The translations under genes were made by a program, and so were the position numbers. This document shows, piece after piece, positions 1 to 8,364 of a DNA stretch of 64,000 bases. Below the pieces are notes generated by a model, which searched no databases, had not been told where the DNA came from, and worked only from the letters and a program-made list of their open reading frames with translations. The DNA lies in NCBI GenBank assembly GCA_022823725.1, contig JAJEHL010000044.1:169217-233216 (forward strand), given 5' to 3'. The stretch is from Candidatus Latescibacterota bacterium (GTDB taxonomy: Bacteria; Latescibacterota; UBA2968). Numbering within the stretch: the first letter of the stretch is position 1; the number at the start of each line of letters is the position of its first letter.

Positions 1-2
1 TG

Positions 3-269
3 GATCAAAATGAACGAGGAACGATAAAGGATATTGTCAAAGTGATCTATCACTCCAAGGGAGACTGGCGCACGCCGGGGGGCATTGCAAGAGATCTCAA
101 AATATCTCCTGAAACGGTCATCCAAATCGTCAAAAGCCATCCCGAATTTTTTATTTTAGCGAGCGACGAACGGGCGAAATTTGTTATCCGTTTCGGTGGT
201 CTCGATGCCGTGTCACTCACTAATAGTGCGCGAGACTTATATCTTCAAGAGCTAACGCTGAGTGCATAG
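3..269 (+). CDS. C-terminal part of an unidentified protein (truncated by window start)
   Basis: The reading frame is open from the first base of the window to the stop at 269, so this is the 3' end of a longer gene; an internal GTG at 42 is only an alternative start. The visible part 'GGIARDLKISPETVIQIVKSHPEFF' pattern (split here: GGIARDLKIS, then ETVIQIVKSHPEFF) reads like a small winged-helix module in which a helix-turn-helix is followed by a residue patch around a beta-wing ('AKFVIRFGGLDAVSLT'). That would suit a DNA-binding or replication-initiation-like domain, but this is only a fold impression. No family can be named. Downstream genes lie on the other strand. Confidence 0.5.
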   Translation, partial: DQNERGTIKDIVKVIYHSKGDWRTPGGIARDLKISPETVIQIVKSHPEFFILASDERAKFVIRFGGLDAVSLTNSARDLYLQELTLSA

Positions 270-300
270 ATCACGACACATCTCATCCTATCTTCAATCT

Positions 301-1566
301 TTAAGGACTAAAAAACACCCGATTATTGATCACCTCGCCTGCTTCTTTATCCGGATAACGCGATTCCCCATCAAAAAAAACAAAAGGTGGGAATTGCCCT
401 GCGGGAATGGTATTGGCGCCAGTAGGCCGTTCCAGGTTCGCCTCATTAAAAACCGTATCCTGCGGCAAAGCGAGTTGCGATTTCCAATCCCCATCCTGCA
501 AAGTCAACCACACCAGACGCTTATCCTCTGTCTCCCAATTTAATCCACGCGTGGGTTTGCCATCATTCCAGCCCCTCCCAAGCGGCTGAAACTCCAGCAA
601 AGCATAAAGCGTGCCCGCTTCATCCACACTAAACGCCCCTCGACACCCCGTCGGACGGTGATCTGGAAAACCCGCATCAATGGACTCTCGCTGCCACACA
701 CCCTGTGCATCAAGCCGGGCATATACAATCTCGCCCGGCTCATCCAGATGCGAAACATAGAGAATATGCGGACCCTCAGAAGAAACCACAATACACCCCT
801 GTGAGAGCACCTCGGGACGGGGCATAGGTTCGTGCCGCTCATCCTCCTCAGAACGAACGAGAATATCGAGCTGTTCGGGTCGCGCTGGCAACTCGACACG
901 CGTACCATCGGCCCTCTCCCACGTCTCTCCACCATCTCGACTACACATATAACACACAGCCTGATGTAGCCCGCGCAGATCGCGGATGCCTATACCCTCG
1001 TAAAAATCCACCACAAGATGAATAACGCCATCAGCACCAATAGCCATACCCGTTTGAAACGCACCATAACCCGTATAATCCTCACGGCGTTTAATCAACT
1101 TCCCGCGTTCTCGCCAGGCTTCACCCTTATCTTTTGAATAAAAATCCACACCATCCCAGCGATTGGATGAACGCACCGTTAAAAAAAGCGCATCGTCCAA
1201 ACCGCACACAACAACCGGATAGGTCCCCGACCCAGCCGGCTCACCCTCCGTCCACTCACTCGCATCATTTGGACGAACCGACCGCCGATACGTCACTGGC
1301 GAATTGTGACCACTCATAACAGCCTGCAAATAGCCCTCGTGATCAACCGTTATAATCGGACGCGCGTGATTATCGCGCCCCTGATTAAGCGTAAACGGTC
1401 CCAAACATTCGCCAGTATCGCGATCAAAAGTACAAACCCTGTTGAAATAGCCCTCGCCTGTCACATCCTGCCAGACCACATGCGTTCTACCCTCGTGCGT
1501 AACAACCTTATTTCCCGCGCCAGAAGTTGCGCGTTCACTGCCAATTTGAGAGATTAATCTGGGCAT
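301..1566 (-). CDS. BNR-repeat/sialidase-like beta-propeller protein
   Basis: A 421-residue protein without a signal peptide that resembles the BNR_4-type six-bladed propeller family. It has repeated blades of the kind 'HxVWQD...', 'VDHEGYLQAVMSGHNSP', 'DFYSKDKGEAW', 'MCSRDGGETWERADG' (an Asp-box, SxDxGxxW) and 'GGFFAVDE'-like turns, with 'RGAFSVDEAGTLYALLEF' near residue 320. Members of this group are found in carbohydrate-utilisation clusters and are thought to act on or bind glycans; the substrate cannot be read from sequence. The start is fixed by GGGAG six bases before the ATG at 1566. It lies 21 bases downstream of the second sialidase-like gene on the same strand, so the two and the amidohydrolase before them probably form one operon. 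Confidence 0.75.
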   Translation of the reverse strand: MPRLISQIGSERATSGAGNKVVTHEGRTHVVWQDVTGEGYFNRVCTFDRDTGECLGPFTLNQGRDNHARPIITVDHEGYLQAVMSGHNSPVTYRRSVRPNDASEWTEGEPAGSGTYPVVVCGLDDALFLTVRSSNRWDGVDFYSKDKGEAWRERGKLIKRREDYTGYGAFQTGMAIGADGVIHLVVDFYEGIGIRDLRGLHQAVCYMCSRDGGETWERADGTRVELPARPEQLDILVRSEEDERHEPMPRPEVLSQGCIVVSSEGPHILYVSHLDEPGEIVYARLDAQGVWQRESIDAGFPDHRPTGCRGAFSVDEAGTLYALLEFQPLGRGWNDGKPTRGLNWETEDKRLVWLTLQDGDWKSQLALPQDTVFNEANLERPTGANTIPAGQFPPFVFFDGESRYPDKEAGEVINNRVFFSP

Positions 1567-1587
1567 ATCGAACTCCCTTTAATGGGA

Positions 1588-2613
1588 TCATATACTAAAC
1601 CGCTCAAAAATTAGATACTGATATGAATGTTCCTCTCCCGCCTCATACAAACACCCAACATCTCCATCGGGTAGCAGAGTTAGACAGGAATACGCTGCCG
1701 GCCCCTCGTGCAACAGCTTTTCGCGGACCCACGTCTGCCCGCCATCCTCGCTCAAACGCACAGTCATATTCACGCGCTCGCCTCGTCCCTTACCCGGATA
1801 AAACCGCTCTCCAGCTTCGGGACTTTCTACCGGCGTGGGCGACACGGGATTTGAAAAAAGCAGTCGGTCACCTTCGCCTATCAAACTCGCCTGACATTTC
1901 GGACACGGCAAATTCGCATCGTGTACAACCTCTGACCAACTGTGTCCACCATCCCCACTCACCGAAATCCCCCGCACCCCCTCACTATACGTCTGCATCC
2001 GAATATTCATCTTCAACGACCCATCTGATAATTCCACAACCTGACATTCATTCGCACCCGGCGTAATCAACGCACTCAACTGCCACGTTGCCCCGTGGTC
2101 ATCGCTATAAATCGCATGTGAACCATTGCCATAAGCCTCATCCTTCCGATGATCGCACGGAATCACCAGCCGTCCCCTGTGCTCCCCCCGCTGCAATTGA
2201 ATACCAACCCCCGGACCCGTCGCATACCAGCCCCATGCGGGCATCTTTACATCCGCAGTAATCTCCTTCGGATCTGCCCACGTCTCCCCATCATCTGCAC
2301 TATGCGTAATAAACACATCGTCATTCTCCCGACAAAACGGCAACCAGATCACACCCGTATCACCATCCACCACAGGACAAGGATTGCCAATCGTCACCTC
2401 TCCAGGCTCCCCGTAAATCAACACCTGTTCTGACCACGTCTCCCCACCGTCCTCCGACCGTTTCACCAGCAAATCGAGATCTCCGTGATCCCCGCGCCCC
2501 GTGCGCCGCCCCTCGCAAAACGCCAGCAAAGTCCCCGCCTGTGTCACCAGCAACGCGGGAATGCGATACGTGTGATACCCATCTTCTCCACTAATAAATA
2601 CATGTGTTTTCAT
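1588..2613 (-). CDS. Exo-alpha-sialidase (neuraminidase) family protein
   Basis: Glycoside hydrolase family 33-like protein of 341 residues. It carries the YRIP form of the FRIP motif near the N-terminus ('HTYRIPALL') and five Asp-boxes (SEDGGETW, SADDGETW, SDDHGATW, SGDGGHSW, SEDGGQTW), the hallmark of sialidase propellers. The family removes terminal sialic acids or related sugars, but many environmental members act on other glycans. No signal peptide is evident, so a cytoplasmic location is likely. I chose ATG 2613 because AAGGGAG stands just upstream and the protein then begins 'MKTHVFISGEDGYHTYRIP'; an upstream TTG at 2670 would overlap the preceding gene. The gap to the amidohydrolase stop is 14 bases. 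Confidence 0.85.
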   Translation of the reverse strand: MKTHVFISGEDGYHTYRIPALLVTQAGTLLAFCEGRRTGRGDHGDLDLLVKRSEDGGETWSEQVLIYGEPGEVTIGNPCPVVDGDTGVIWLPFCRENDDVFITHSADDGETWADPKEITADVKMPAWGWYATGPGVGIQLQRGEHRGRLVIPCDHRKDEAYGNGSHAIYSDDHGATWQLSALITPGANECQVVELSDGSLKMNIRMQTYSEGVRGISVSGDGGHSWSEVVHDANLPCPKCQASLIGEGDRLLFSNPVSPTPVESPEAGERFYPGKGRGERVNMTVRLSEDGGQTWVREKLLHEGPAAYSCLTLLPDGDVGCLYEAGEEHSYQYLIFERFSI

Positions 2614-2627
2614 TTTTTCTCCCTTGT

Positions 2628-3503
2628 TTATGTCCTCTCCAAAGGAACCAGACGCAGTGCATTCTCGCAATAAATCTTCTCCCTGACATCCCGCGGCAAA
2701 TCCAGCCCCTCTATATGCACCTGCAACGCATTCCCTGGAGCATCGCGCCCAAACAGCAAACGATCCTGATATGTAATCAAAAAATCCCGCCCCTCATCCG
2801 CCATCCGCTGCAACGCATTCAAACCAGACCCCGCCGACAAATCCGCCCACAGATTCGCATATTGTGCAAACAAATCGAACAAACGACCACCCGGCACAAT
2901 CTCACCCGAAGGATATGTCTCTGGATCCGTCGCCTCATCTCCACTCACATGCCGCCAGAAACCCGGCGCATGGCCGACAAATATCGTATCCGGACACGCC
3001 TGCAACGCCTGCTCCAACGCGCCAATCTCCCCGCCATACCAGTGCTCCTGATACACCCCATTCAAAAACGGCGTATCAATATGCAAAACCACGGGCGCGC
3101 CCAACTCACCCGCCTTGCGAAACAACAGAATCGCACGGGGATCATTCAACAACATCCGATAGCTCCACTCCCCACACACCCGAACGCCGTGTGAATAATA
3201 CGCCGCCTCAAAAAGCCCTGCCGCATCGCCCTCTGACGGACAGGGACAATATCCCGCAACAAAACGATCCGGATATTTCTCACATGCGCGCGAAAGATCA
3301 TTCAACGTCGTCCCCGCATGCGTGCCATCGGGCCGAGCATTCACGGGATTAAACACGCGATGGCTGCTCGCCACATGCTCACCCGGCGGCAAATACCACG
3401 TAAGCAACCACGCCACATCATAACCGAACTGATCCATCTCATTCAGCACGCCCTCGGCATTTAGCCCGTGATAATAAATGTGATTGTGCGCGTCAATAAT
3501 CAT
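2628..3503 (-). CDS. Amidohydrolase 2 family metal-dependent hydrolase
   Basis: A 291-residue TIM-barrel hydrolase of the amidohydrolase_2 type. The N-terminal metal motif appears as 'IIDAHNHIYY' (HxH), followed by 'VVLHIDTPFLNG', 'TIFVGHAPGFW' and the C-terminal 'RLLFGRDAPG', the usual positions of the metal-binding His and Asp residues. The family hydrolyses or decarboxylates small ring compounds, lactones or amides; the substrate here is unknown. It is first in a minus-strand cluster with two sialidase-like genes, which suggests a role in degrading a sugar or sugar-linked compound. The promoter region is shared with the divergent pyrD gene (about 100 bases between starts). Confidence 0.85.
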   Translation of the reverse strand: MIIDAHNHIYYHGLNAEGVLNEMDQFGYDVAWLLTWYLPPGEHVASSHRVFNPVNARPDGTHAGTTLNDLSRACEKYPDRFVAGYCPCPSEGDAAGLFEAAYYSHGVRVCGEWSYRMLLNDPRAILLFRKAGELGAPVVLHIDTPFLNGVYQEHWYGGEIGALEQALQACPDTIFVGHAPGFWRHVSGDEATDPETYPSGEIVPGGRLFDLFAQYANLWADLSAGSGLNALQRMADEGRDFLITYQDRLLFGRDAPGNALQVHIEGLDLPRDVREKIYCENALRLVPLERT

Positions 3504-3534
3504 TGTACAACCCCCCAGCTTTTGCGATTTTTTC

Positions 3535-3563
3535 TTGACGAAGTTACAATAAAAAAATAGTAT
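3535..3563 (+). promoter_or_regulatory. Sigma70-type promoter for pyrD
   Basis: A -35 hexamer TTGACG at 3535-3540 and a -10 TAGTAT at 3558-3563 are separated by 17 bases of AT-rich sequence. They face the pyrD-rlpA unit and end 46 bases before the chosen ATG. Confidence 0.6.
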
Positions 3564-3609
3564 ATAGAGTTTGCGACCACACCGCGAAAGGAATACGCTG
3601 CTCCATCAA

Positions 3610-4548
3610 ATGTCCAACTCTCAATTAGATCTCTCGACAAAAATCGCCAAAAGGCTCACGCTCAAAAACCCCGTCATCATGGCATCGGGCACTTTTGGAC
3701 ACGGTGCCGAATATGCGTCGCTCTTTGACCTGAGCAAAATCGGTGGCATCGTCACAAAAACCATCACCTATCACCCCCGGGCGGGCAACCCACCGCCGCG
3801 CACAGCCGAAACACCATCCGGCATGCTCAACGCCATTGGCCTGACCAACCCGGGCATCGACGCATTCATCGCCGAAAAAGTCCCCCCCCTTGCCGAACTC
3901 AACACGGGACGCATCGTCAGCATAGCGGGAACATCGGACCGGGAATTTGCCGACATGGCCGCCCGGTTCAACGACCTTGACGGCATAGACGCACTCGAAC
4001 TCAACATCTCATCGCCCAACATGAAAGACGGTGGCATGCTCTTTGGCTGTTCCGAGCGCGCCGCCCACAACGTAACCCGAGCCGTCAAAGCCGTATCGCG
4101 ATTACCCATCATCGTCAAACTCACCCCAAACGTAACCGACATAGCCGCCATAGCCAGCGCAGTCGAAGAAGGCGGCGCGGACGGCATCGCCCTCATCAAC
4201 ACCCTGCTGGGCATGGCAATAGACATAGACACGCGCCGCCCCATCCTGGGAAACATCACAGGCGGTTTATCTGGACCCGCGATCAAACCCGTCGCCCTCG
4301 CCCTCCTCTGGAAAGTCGTCGAACGGGTCTCTGTCCCGGTCATCGGCATGGGCGGCATAGCCACAGCGCGCGACGCCATTGAATTTCTCATCATTGGCGC
4401 ATCCGCCATACAGGTCGGAACCACGACCTTTGTTCGCCCGCTTGCAGCCCTGGAGATACTCGATGGCATTGCAGACTATTGCAAAGCACACAAAATCGAC
4501 CGCATATCCGACCTTGTGGGCAGCATGCAACCACCTGCGGCGCATTAA
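3610..4548 (+). CDS. pyrD: Dihydroorotate dehydrogenase, class 1B-like catalytic subunit
   Basis: Oxidises dihydroorotate to orotate in pyrimidine synthesis. The 312-residue FMN TIM barrel shows 'NPVIMASGTFGHG', 'KTITYHPRAGNPPPR', 'NAIGLTNPG', 'KLTPNVTDIA' and 'PVIGMGGIATARDAIEFLIIGA', as in class 1B enzymes that pair with the electron-transfer subunit PyrK. No pyrK is in this window. The active-site loop reads NISSPN with Ser at residue 135, where class 1 enzymes normally carry a catalytic Cys (NISCPN); Ser is what class 2 enzymes use. The start is uncertain: ATG 3610 is conventional, but the only good SD (AAAGGA at about 3586) is rather far upstream, and a TTG at 3571 is in frame. Confidence 0.9.
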   Translation: MSNSQLDLSTKIAKRLTLKNPVIMASGTFGHGAEYASLFDLSKIGGIVTKTITYHPRAGNPPPRTAETPSGMLNAIGLTNPGIDAFIAEKVPPLAELNTGRIVSIAGTSDREFADMAARFNDLDGIDALELNISSPNMKDGGMLFGCSERAAHNVTRAVKAVSRLPIIVKLTPNVTDIAAIASAVEEGGADGIALINTLLGMAIDIDTRRPILGNITGGLSGPAIKPVALALLWKVVERVSVPVIGMGGIATARDAIEFLIIGASAIQVGTTTFVRPLAALEILDGIADYCKAHKIDRISDLVGSMQPPAAH

Positions 4549-4927
4549 AATTTCCCACTTACTCTGCATCCTCCTCTGCGCCTCTATCATGGGATGTGCC
4601 TCGCATCCCCGCTACCACACCAGACCCCCATACATATTCTACCAAAGTGGCTATGCGTCCTACTACGCCCACAAATTTCACGGACGGCCAACAGCCAGTG
4701 GCGAAATCTACGACATGAACGGCCTATCTGCCGCACACCGCGAACTGCCCCTCGGCACAATAATTCGCGTCACGCACCTGAAAAATGGCAAATCCATTAT
4801 TATTCCAGTGAACGACCGCGGGCCTTTTATCGAAGGACGCATCCTCGACCTCTCCCTCGGCGCAGCCAAAAAGCTACACATGGTCAATGAAGGCGTTGCC
4901 AGAGTCAAAATCGAAATTGTCAAATAG
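4514..4927 (+). CDS. rlpA: RlpA-like septal ring lipoprotein (double-psi beta-barrel)
   Basis: The C-terminal two thirds form a DPBB/RlpA domain: 'GYASYYAHKFHGRPTASGE', 'YDMNGLSAAHRELPLGT', 'RVTHLKNGKSIIIPVNDRGP' and 'RILDLSLGAAKKL'. The Asp and His positions used by RlpA lytic transglycosylases (HRELPLGT and VNDRGP) are present. A hydrophobic stretch ending in 'CASIMGC' is a lipobox, so the mature protein should be an outer- or inner-membrane lipoprotein facing the periplasm that trims denuded glycan strands. There is no SPOR domain. The start is uncertain: TTG 4514 gives a proper signal peptide and overlaps the pyrD end by 35 bases; ATG 4379 would add about 45 residues inside pyrD and is unlikely. 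Confidence 0.8.
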   Translation: MWAACNHLRRIKISHLLCILLCASIMGCASHPRYHTRPPYIFYQSGYASYYAHKFHGRPTASGEIYDMNGLSAAHRELPLGTIIRVTHLKNGKSIIIPVNDRGPFIEGRILDLSLGAAKKLHMVNEGVARVKIEIVK

Positions 4928-4933
4928 GATAAT

Positions 4934-5260
4934 ATGATGAAATGGCAAGAATGGCAAACCGCAGCAGACGATGAAACTCTGTGGATAGATAATAAAGAAA
5001 AAGGGCTACTCAAAGCCGAATATCTGACCGCTTACATCTTGCGCCTCTGGTTTGAAGAAGACCTCAATGTTTCCATTTATGATCTGGATTTTTATCCCCT
5101 CTTGGTTGAAGAAAATCCAGGAGGCGTTTTTGAGTTGCTACGCAATAAAGAGCGATTTCATCGGGTGATTGGCGACTATGCCTTGATTTGGCCCAATCCC
5201 GAAACAGGTGAATATGACGAACAAGCCATTGATCTTGCTCCCGAATGTGTGCGTTTTTAA
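4934..5260 (+). CDS. DUF2442-like protein
   Basis: A 108-residue acidic protein. The stretch from 'LRLWFEEDLNVSIYDL' to 'GVFELLRNKERFHRV' and then 'ALIWPNPETGEYDEQAIDL' followed by 'APECV' matches the layout of DUF2442, in which a short beta-rich domain ends in a 'WPNG.DIAPE' motif. DUF2442 proteins often accompany toxin-antitoxin-type genes such as DUF4160 partners, but none is adjacent on this strand. It begins six bases after the rlpA stop, behind an AGGAT site, and is followed by a terminator, so it is probably the last gene of the pyrD unit. Confidence 0.65.
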   Translation: MMKWQEWQTAADDETLWIDNKEKGLLKAEYLTAYILRLWFEEDLNVSIYDLDFYPLLVEENPGGVFELLRNKERFHRVIGDYALIWPNPETGEYDEQAIDLAPECVRF

Positions 5261-5280
5261 AGAATCCCCCTCTTACCACA

Positions 5281-5318
5281 AAAGCACCCACGCATACTGA
5301 GTGAGTGCTTTATTTTTT
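5281..5318 (+). terminator. Rho-independent terminator after the DUF2442 gene
   Basis: The inverted repeat AAAGCAC (5281-5287) / GTGCTTT (5305-5311) is followed by ATTTTTT. It separates the plus-strand pyrD unit from the convergent toxin gene. Confidence 0.6.
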
Positions 5319-5577
5319 AGCGCTGATATACATCGCGCCGATGAGCGATACGGTGGATAATAACGCGCTGATTCGTATCGTCAATTTCATAAAGAATGCG
5401 ATAGTCTCCCACGCGAATACGCCACGAATTTTGGCGACCAACCAGTTTTTCCACGCCTGAAGGACGTGGCTCTGCTTCCAGTTGGAGAAGATGTCGGTTA
5501 ATGCGTTGACGAATATGGCCCTGCAACCGACGACGTTCTCGTTCTGCCGCTGAACGCATATGAACAGCGTAAGCCAT
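5317..5577 (-). CDS. RelE/ParE-family toxin
   Basis: An 86-residue basic protein with the RelE/ParE fold signature: an N-terminal helical stretch rich in Arg ('RSAAERERRRLQGHIRQR'), then 'VEKLVGRQNSWRIRVGDYRI' and 'LYEIDDTNQRVIIHRIAHRR' 'DVY' at the C-terminus. Such toxins cleave mRNA at the ribosome or poison gyrase; the 'WRIRVGDYRILYEI' and 'IAHRRDVY' motifs are closest to the RelE ribonuclease branch. The gene starts two bases after the antitoxin stop, so the pair is cotranscribed in the usual antitoxin-first order. Confidence 0.85.
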   Translation of the reverse strand: MAYAVHMRSAAERERRRLQGHIRQRINRHLLQLEAEPRPSGVEKLVGRQNSWRIRVGDYRILYEIDDTNQRVIIHRIAHRRDVYQR

Positions 5578-5579
5578 TG

Positions 5580-5834
5580 CTAAGATACGTCTCCGGTTTC
5601 ACGGAGCAAATCGCGCAAAGGCCGCGTTTCGCTATTCTCCTCATTCGCTTCATCCATTAACATGGTGTCAACAGCATCCTGCAAGTGCAAAGGAAGCGTC
5701 TCCCAATCTGTTTCCCGAGCCACTTTTTGAAGCAACGTCTTGAAATCGTCATATCCAAGAATCACCTCAATGACCTCGCCCGAATCATCATAGACCCATT
5801 TTGGAGAACGAGATTTTTCGAGAATGCGTGTCAT
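5580..5834 (-). CDS. Antitoxin partner of the RelE-like toxin
   Basis: An 84-residue acidic protein ('SPKWVYDDSGEVIEVILGYDD' region near the start, Asp/Glu-rich tail 'DEANEENSETRPLRDLLRE'). 'KWVYDDSGEVIEVIL' followed by 'YDDFKTLLQK' resembles small antitoxins that pair with RelE-like toxins. DNA-binding residues are not obvious. Call rests mainly on size, charge and position immediately before the toxin. A TTG or GTG alternative is not needed: the ATG at 5834 follows 'GAGGGTAAT', an acceptable ribosome-binding site. Confidence 0.7.
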   Translation of the reverse strand: MTRILEKSRSPKWVYDDSGEVIEVILGYDDFKTLLQKVARETDWETLPLHLQDAVDTMLMDEANEENSETRPLRDLLRETGDVS

Positions 5835-6007
5835 ATTACCCTCAATCTGTTGTATGGACCTGATTTTTCCTCTCGCTTATCTTCACAGGCTCCAGCATCT
5901 CACATCAATAATAGTCCGGATTAAATCTGAAAATAAGTTGTATTTTTATTGATGTCAATGCAGGACAGCAGGGTTAAATGTATGATTTAAGCAGGGGCCG
6001 CGATGAC

Positions 6008-6027
6008 GGGCGAGGCATGCCTCGCCC
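6008..6027. repeat. Perfect 20-bp palindrome downstream of hemY
   Basis: GGGCGAGGCATGCCTCGCCC is a perfect palindrome, 11 bases past the hemY stop and flanked by 'GGGGCCGCGATGAC'. It could act as an end-of-operon hairpin or be a REP-type intergenic element; there is no clear U-tract. The rest of 5835-6037 holds no gene. Confidence 0.7.
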
Positions 6028-6037
6028 CTACAGTTGT

Positions 6038-7417
6038 TCACACTTCCCCAAAAATCCTATCCACCGTATCCACCGCCTGCACAATACAATCGGGAATCGC
6101 CGACCCGCGATACGCACTCCCCGTCAAAAACAACCCCCCTACCTGCGCGGCGAGACGCGCCATTTCAGCCACGCGCTCCAGATGCCCCAAATCGAACTGA
6201 GGGCGTCCTCGTCTCCAGCGAAAAATGCGCGCAAATAGCGGATCAGCCGTCAACCCCATCAACGCTTCCAACTCCTCGCGCGACAGTGCAACCAGCGCCT
6301 CATCATCCAGACCCACCAGATCTTCCTGCCCTGCTCCCCCCACAAATGTACGCACCAGAACACCATCGTCCGGCGCGCGAAAATTCAGCTTTGTCGAAAC
6401 CCAGGTACACGCCGTAATCCGCCGCCCCTCGTGTTTCGGCGACAAAAAACCAAACCCCTCAAAATCGTGTTGACCCTCAACATCTCTCTTCCGATATGCC
6501 AGAGAAACCGTCGCCGTTGAAACATAGCGAATATCGCGCAACAAAAGACTCAAATCCGACGCAAAATCCGCCACCAGATCAGCGGACACATAAGCCGGCG
6601 TCGCCATCACCACAGCATCTGTCTCAATCACCTCCTCACCAGCGACCACCTCAAATCCACCATCCACCTTTCGCACATCCCCAACAGCAACACCCCGGCG
6701 CAAATCCCCATCCAAACGCGCGACCAGAGTATCGACCAACTCACCCAACCCGCCAATTGGCGTCTGAAACATCGCAGTCCCCGTAGAAGCGCGCGTCTTC
6801 CTCATCGCCCGCACGCCCTTAATCAAACTCCCATAGCGCTGCTCCATCGCCACATACATCGGAAATGCACATTGCATACTCAAACGCTCTGCATCTGCGC
6901 TGTGGATACCCGCCAGCATCGCCCCGCCAATATTCACAGCCTCTTTGCCCAACCGCCGCCGAATAAAACTCGCCAGACTCTCATCGCCCTCATCTCTCCG
7001 CCGCGGCACAAACACCTCCAGCCCCATCCTCACCTTTCCGCAAAACGAAAACAGAGGCGAAGTCACAAGGGGCCAGAATCTCGCAGGCACCAGAGAAAAA
7101 TCCTCTGGAAAAGCCACCAATTCCCCACCCCGCACCAGAAATGTCCGCTGCCGATCATTATTCGTCGAAATCAGCCGATCCGCCAACCCCAGATCCTTAC
7201 ACAACTGAATACCCGCGGGCTTTTGCGTCAGCAACAAATCCGGACCGCCCTCAATCAAAAAACCATCCACCGACTCCGTCGCAATCATCCCGCCCCATCG
7301 GTCACTGCGCTCCAGCAAAGCATACTGGACATCCCGACCCAGTTCTCTCGCTCTTTTTTCCAAATAAAAAGCGGTCGCAAGACCCGCTATGCCACCGCCA
7401 ATAATAGTTATATGCAT
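6038..7417 (-). CDS. hemY: Protoporphyrinogen/coproporphyrinogen oxidase, HemY type
   Basis: FAD-dependent oxidase of 459 residues catalysing the six-electron oxidation of the porphyrinogen late in haem synthesis. The dinucleotide-binding fingerprint is at the N-terminus ('HITIIGGGIAGLATAFYLEK'), with 'ERSDRWGGMIAT' next and the FAD-contacting tail 'GLFLTGSAYRGSAIPDC' near the C-terminus. I start at ATG 7417 because GAGGGG stands nine bases upstream; a TTG at 7435 would overlap hemH. It is last in glnA-orf-hemE-hemH-hemY. The hemE-hemH-hemY order is that of the Bacillus hemEHY operon, whose oxidase works on coproporphyrinogen III; which substrate applies here cannot be decided from this window. 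Confidence 0.92.
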   Translation of the reverse strand: MHITIIGGGIAGLATAFYLEKRARELGRDVQYALLERSDRWGGMIATESVDGFLIEGGPDLLLTQKPAGIQLCKDLGLADRLISTNNDRQRTFLVRGGELVAFPEDFSLVPARFWPLVTSPLFSFCGKVRMGLEVFVPRRRDEGDESLASFIRRRLGKEAVNIGGAMLAGIHSADAERLSMQCAFPMYVAMEQRYGSLIKGVRAMRKTRASTGTAMFQTPIGGLGELVDTLVARLDGDLRRGVAVGDVRKVDGGFEVVAGEEVIETDAVVMATPAYVSADLVADFASDLSLLLRDIRYVSTATVSLAYRKRDVEGQHDFEGFGFLSPKHEGRRITACTWVSTKLNFRAPDDGVLVRTFVGGAGQEDLVGLDDEALVALSREELEALMGLTADPLFARIFRWRRGRPQFDLGHLERVAEMARLAAQVGGLFLTGSAYRGSAIPDCIVQAVDTVDRIFGEV

Positions 7418-7431
7418 ATCGCTATCACCCC

Positions 7432-8364
7432 TCAAATCACCTCTTCCACCGCATCGGCAACGGCCTCAATAAATACGGGATCGCTATTCATCATCTCTGT
7501 GCGCTCCAGGCGAATCCCGCATTGTCGTGCAATCTCCTGACAACCGATATCAATATCGTAAAGCACCTCAACGTGATCGCACACAAAACCAATAGGCGAG
7601 ACCAGAACATCGCGGTAATTGCCAGAAGATAGAGCGGGAATCACATCTTCAATCTGCGGACCCAACCAGGGCTCGCCCGTATGTGCGGCACTCTGATATG
7701 AAAACATCCAATCTACCGGACCCAATTGATCGACAATCGCCTGCGCATTGCGCTTTAATTCATCGTCATAGGGATCGCCCATCTTCAACAACCGGGCTGG
7801 CAAACTATGCGCCGAAAAAACCACCTTTGCCTTCTGCCTCGCATCCTCCGGAAACCTCTCCAACCCCGCCCGTACCCTTGCCACCTGCGCCTCAATCAAC
7901 CGGGGCTGATCGCACCACGAATTGACATAGGCAAAATCAATCTCACTCCCCACCTCTTTTTGCGCATCCTCCACCTTCTGTTGATAAAGGCCAATACTCA
8001 TCCGAGAATAATGCGGCGCCATCACAATACCCACAGCCTTCTCAACGCCATCCTCCTGCATCTTCGCCACCGCCTCCGAAATCCGCGGTTTCCAATGACG
8101 CATCCCCGTATATGTCTTCACATTCCGTCCGCGCTTCTTCAACACCGCCTCAACACATCCAGCCTGCTCAAACGTGCGATCATTCAGCGGCGATCTGCCA
8201 CCAATCTGCGCGTAGCGACTGCGAAACTCCGCCACAAATTCTGGCGACATCGGCCTCCCACCCCGAATATCGCTCAAATAAGCCGCCATATCATCCAGCG
8301 AATCGGGGCTGCCATAAGCCATCAAAAGCACGCCTATTGTCTTTTCATCGCGCCGTATATTCAT
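7432..8364 (-). CDS. hemH: Ferrochelatase (HemH/CpfC)
   Basis: Inserts Fe2+ into the porphyrin. The 310-residue protein contains 'GVLLMAYGSPDSLDDM', 'LNDRT', 'MRHWKPRISEAV', 'VFSAHSLPARL' (metal-site His), 'YQSAAHTGEPWLGP' (conserved Glu) and 'SPIGFVCDHVEVLYDID', the standard ferrochelatase series. The chosen ATG 8364 yields 'MNIRRDEKTIGVLL' and overlaps hemE by 20 bases; GGAGATT lies upstream but at a long distance, so the exact start is not certain. It sits between hemE and hemY, and translation is probably coupled. Confidence 0.92.
   Translation of the reverse strand: MNIRRDEKTIGVLLMAYGSPDSLDDMAAYLSDIRGGRPMSPEFVAEFRSRYAQIGGRSPLNDRTFEQAGCVEAVLKKRGRNVKTYTGMRHWKPRISEAVAKMQEDGVEKAVGIVMAPHYSRMSIGLYQQKVEDAQKEVGSEIDFAYVNSWCDQPRLIEAQVARVRAGLERFPEDARQKAKVVFSAHSLPARLLKMGDPYDDELKRNAQAIVDQLGPVDWMFSYQSAAHTGEPWLGPQIEDVIPALSSGNYRDVLVSPIGFVCDHVEVLYDIDIGCQEIARQCGIRLERTEMMNSDPVFIEAVADAVEEVI

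Noticed and set aside
262..543. 93-codon plus-strand ORF near the window start
   Set aside because: It is antisense to the sialidase-like gene, has no family signal and no good ribosome site.
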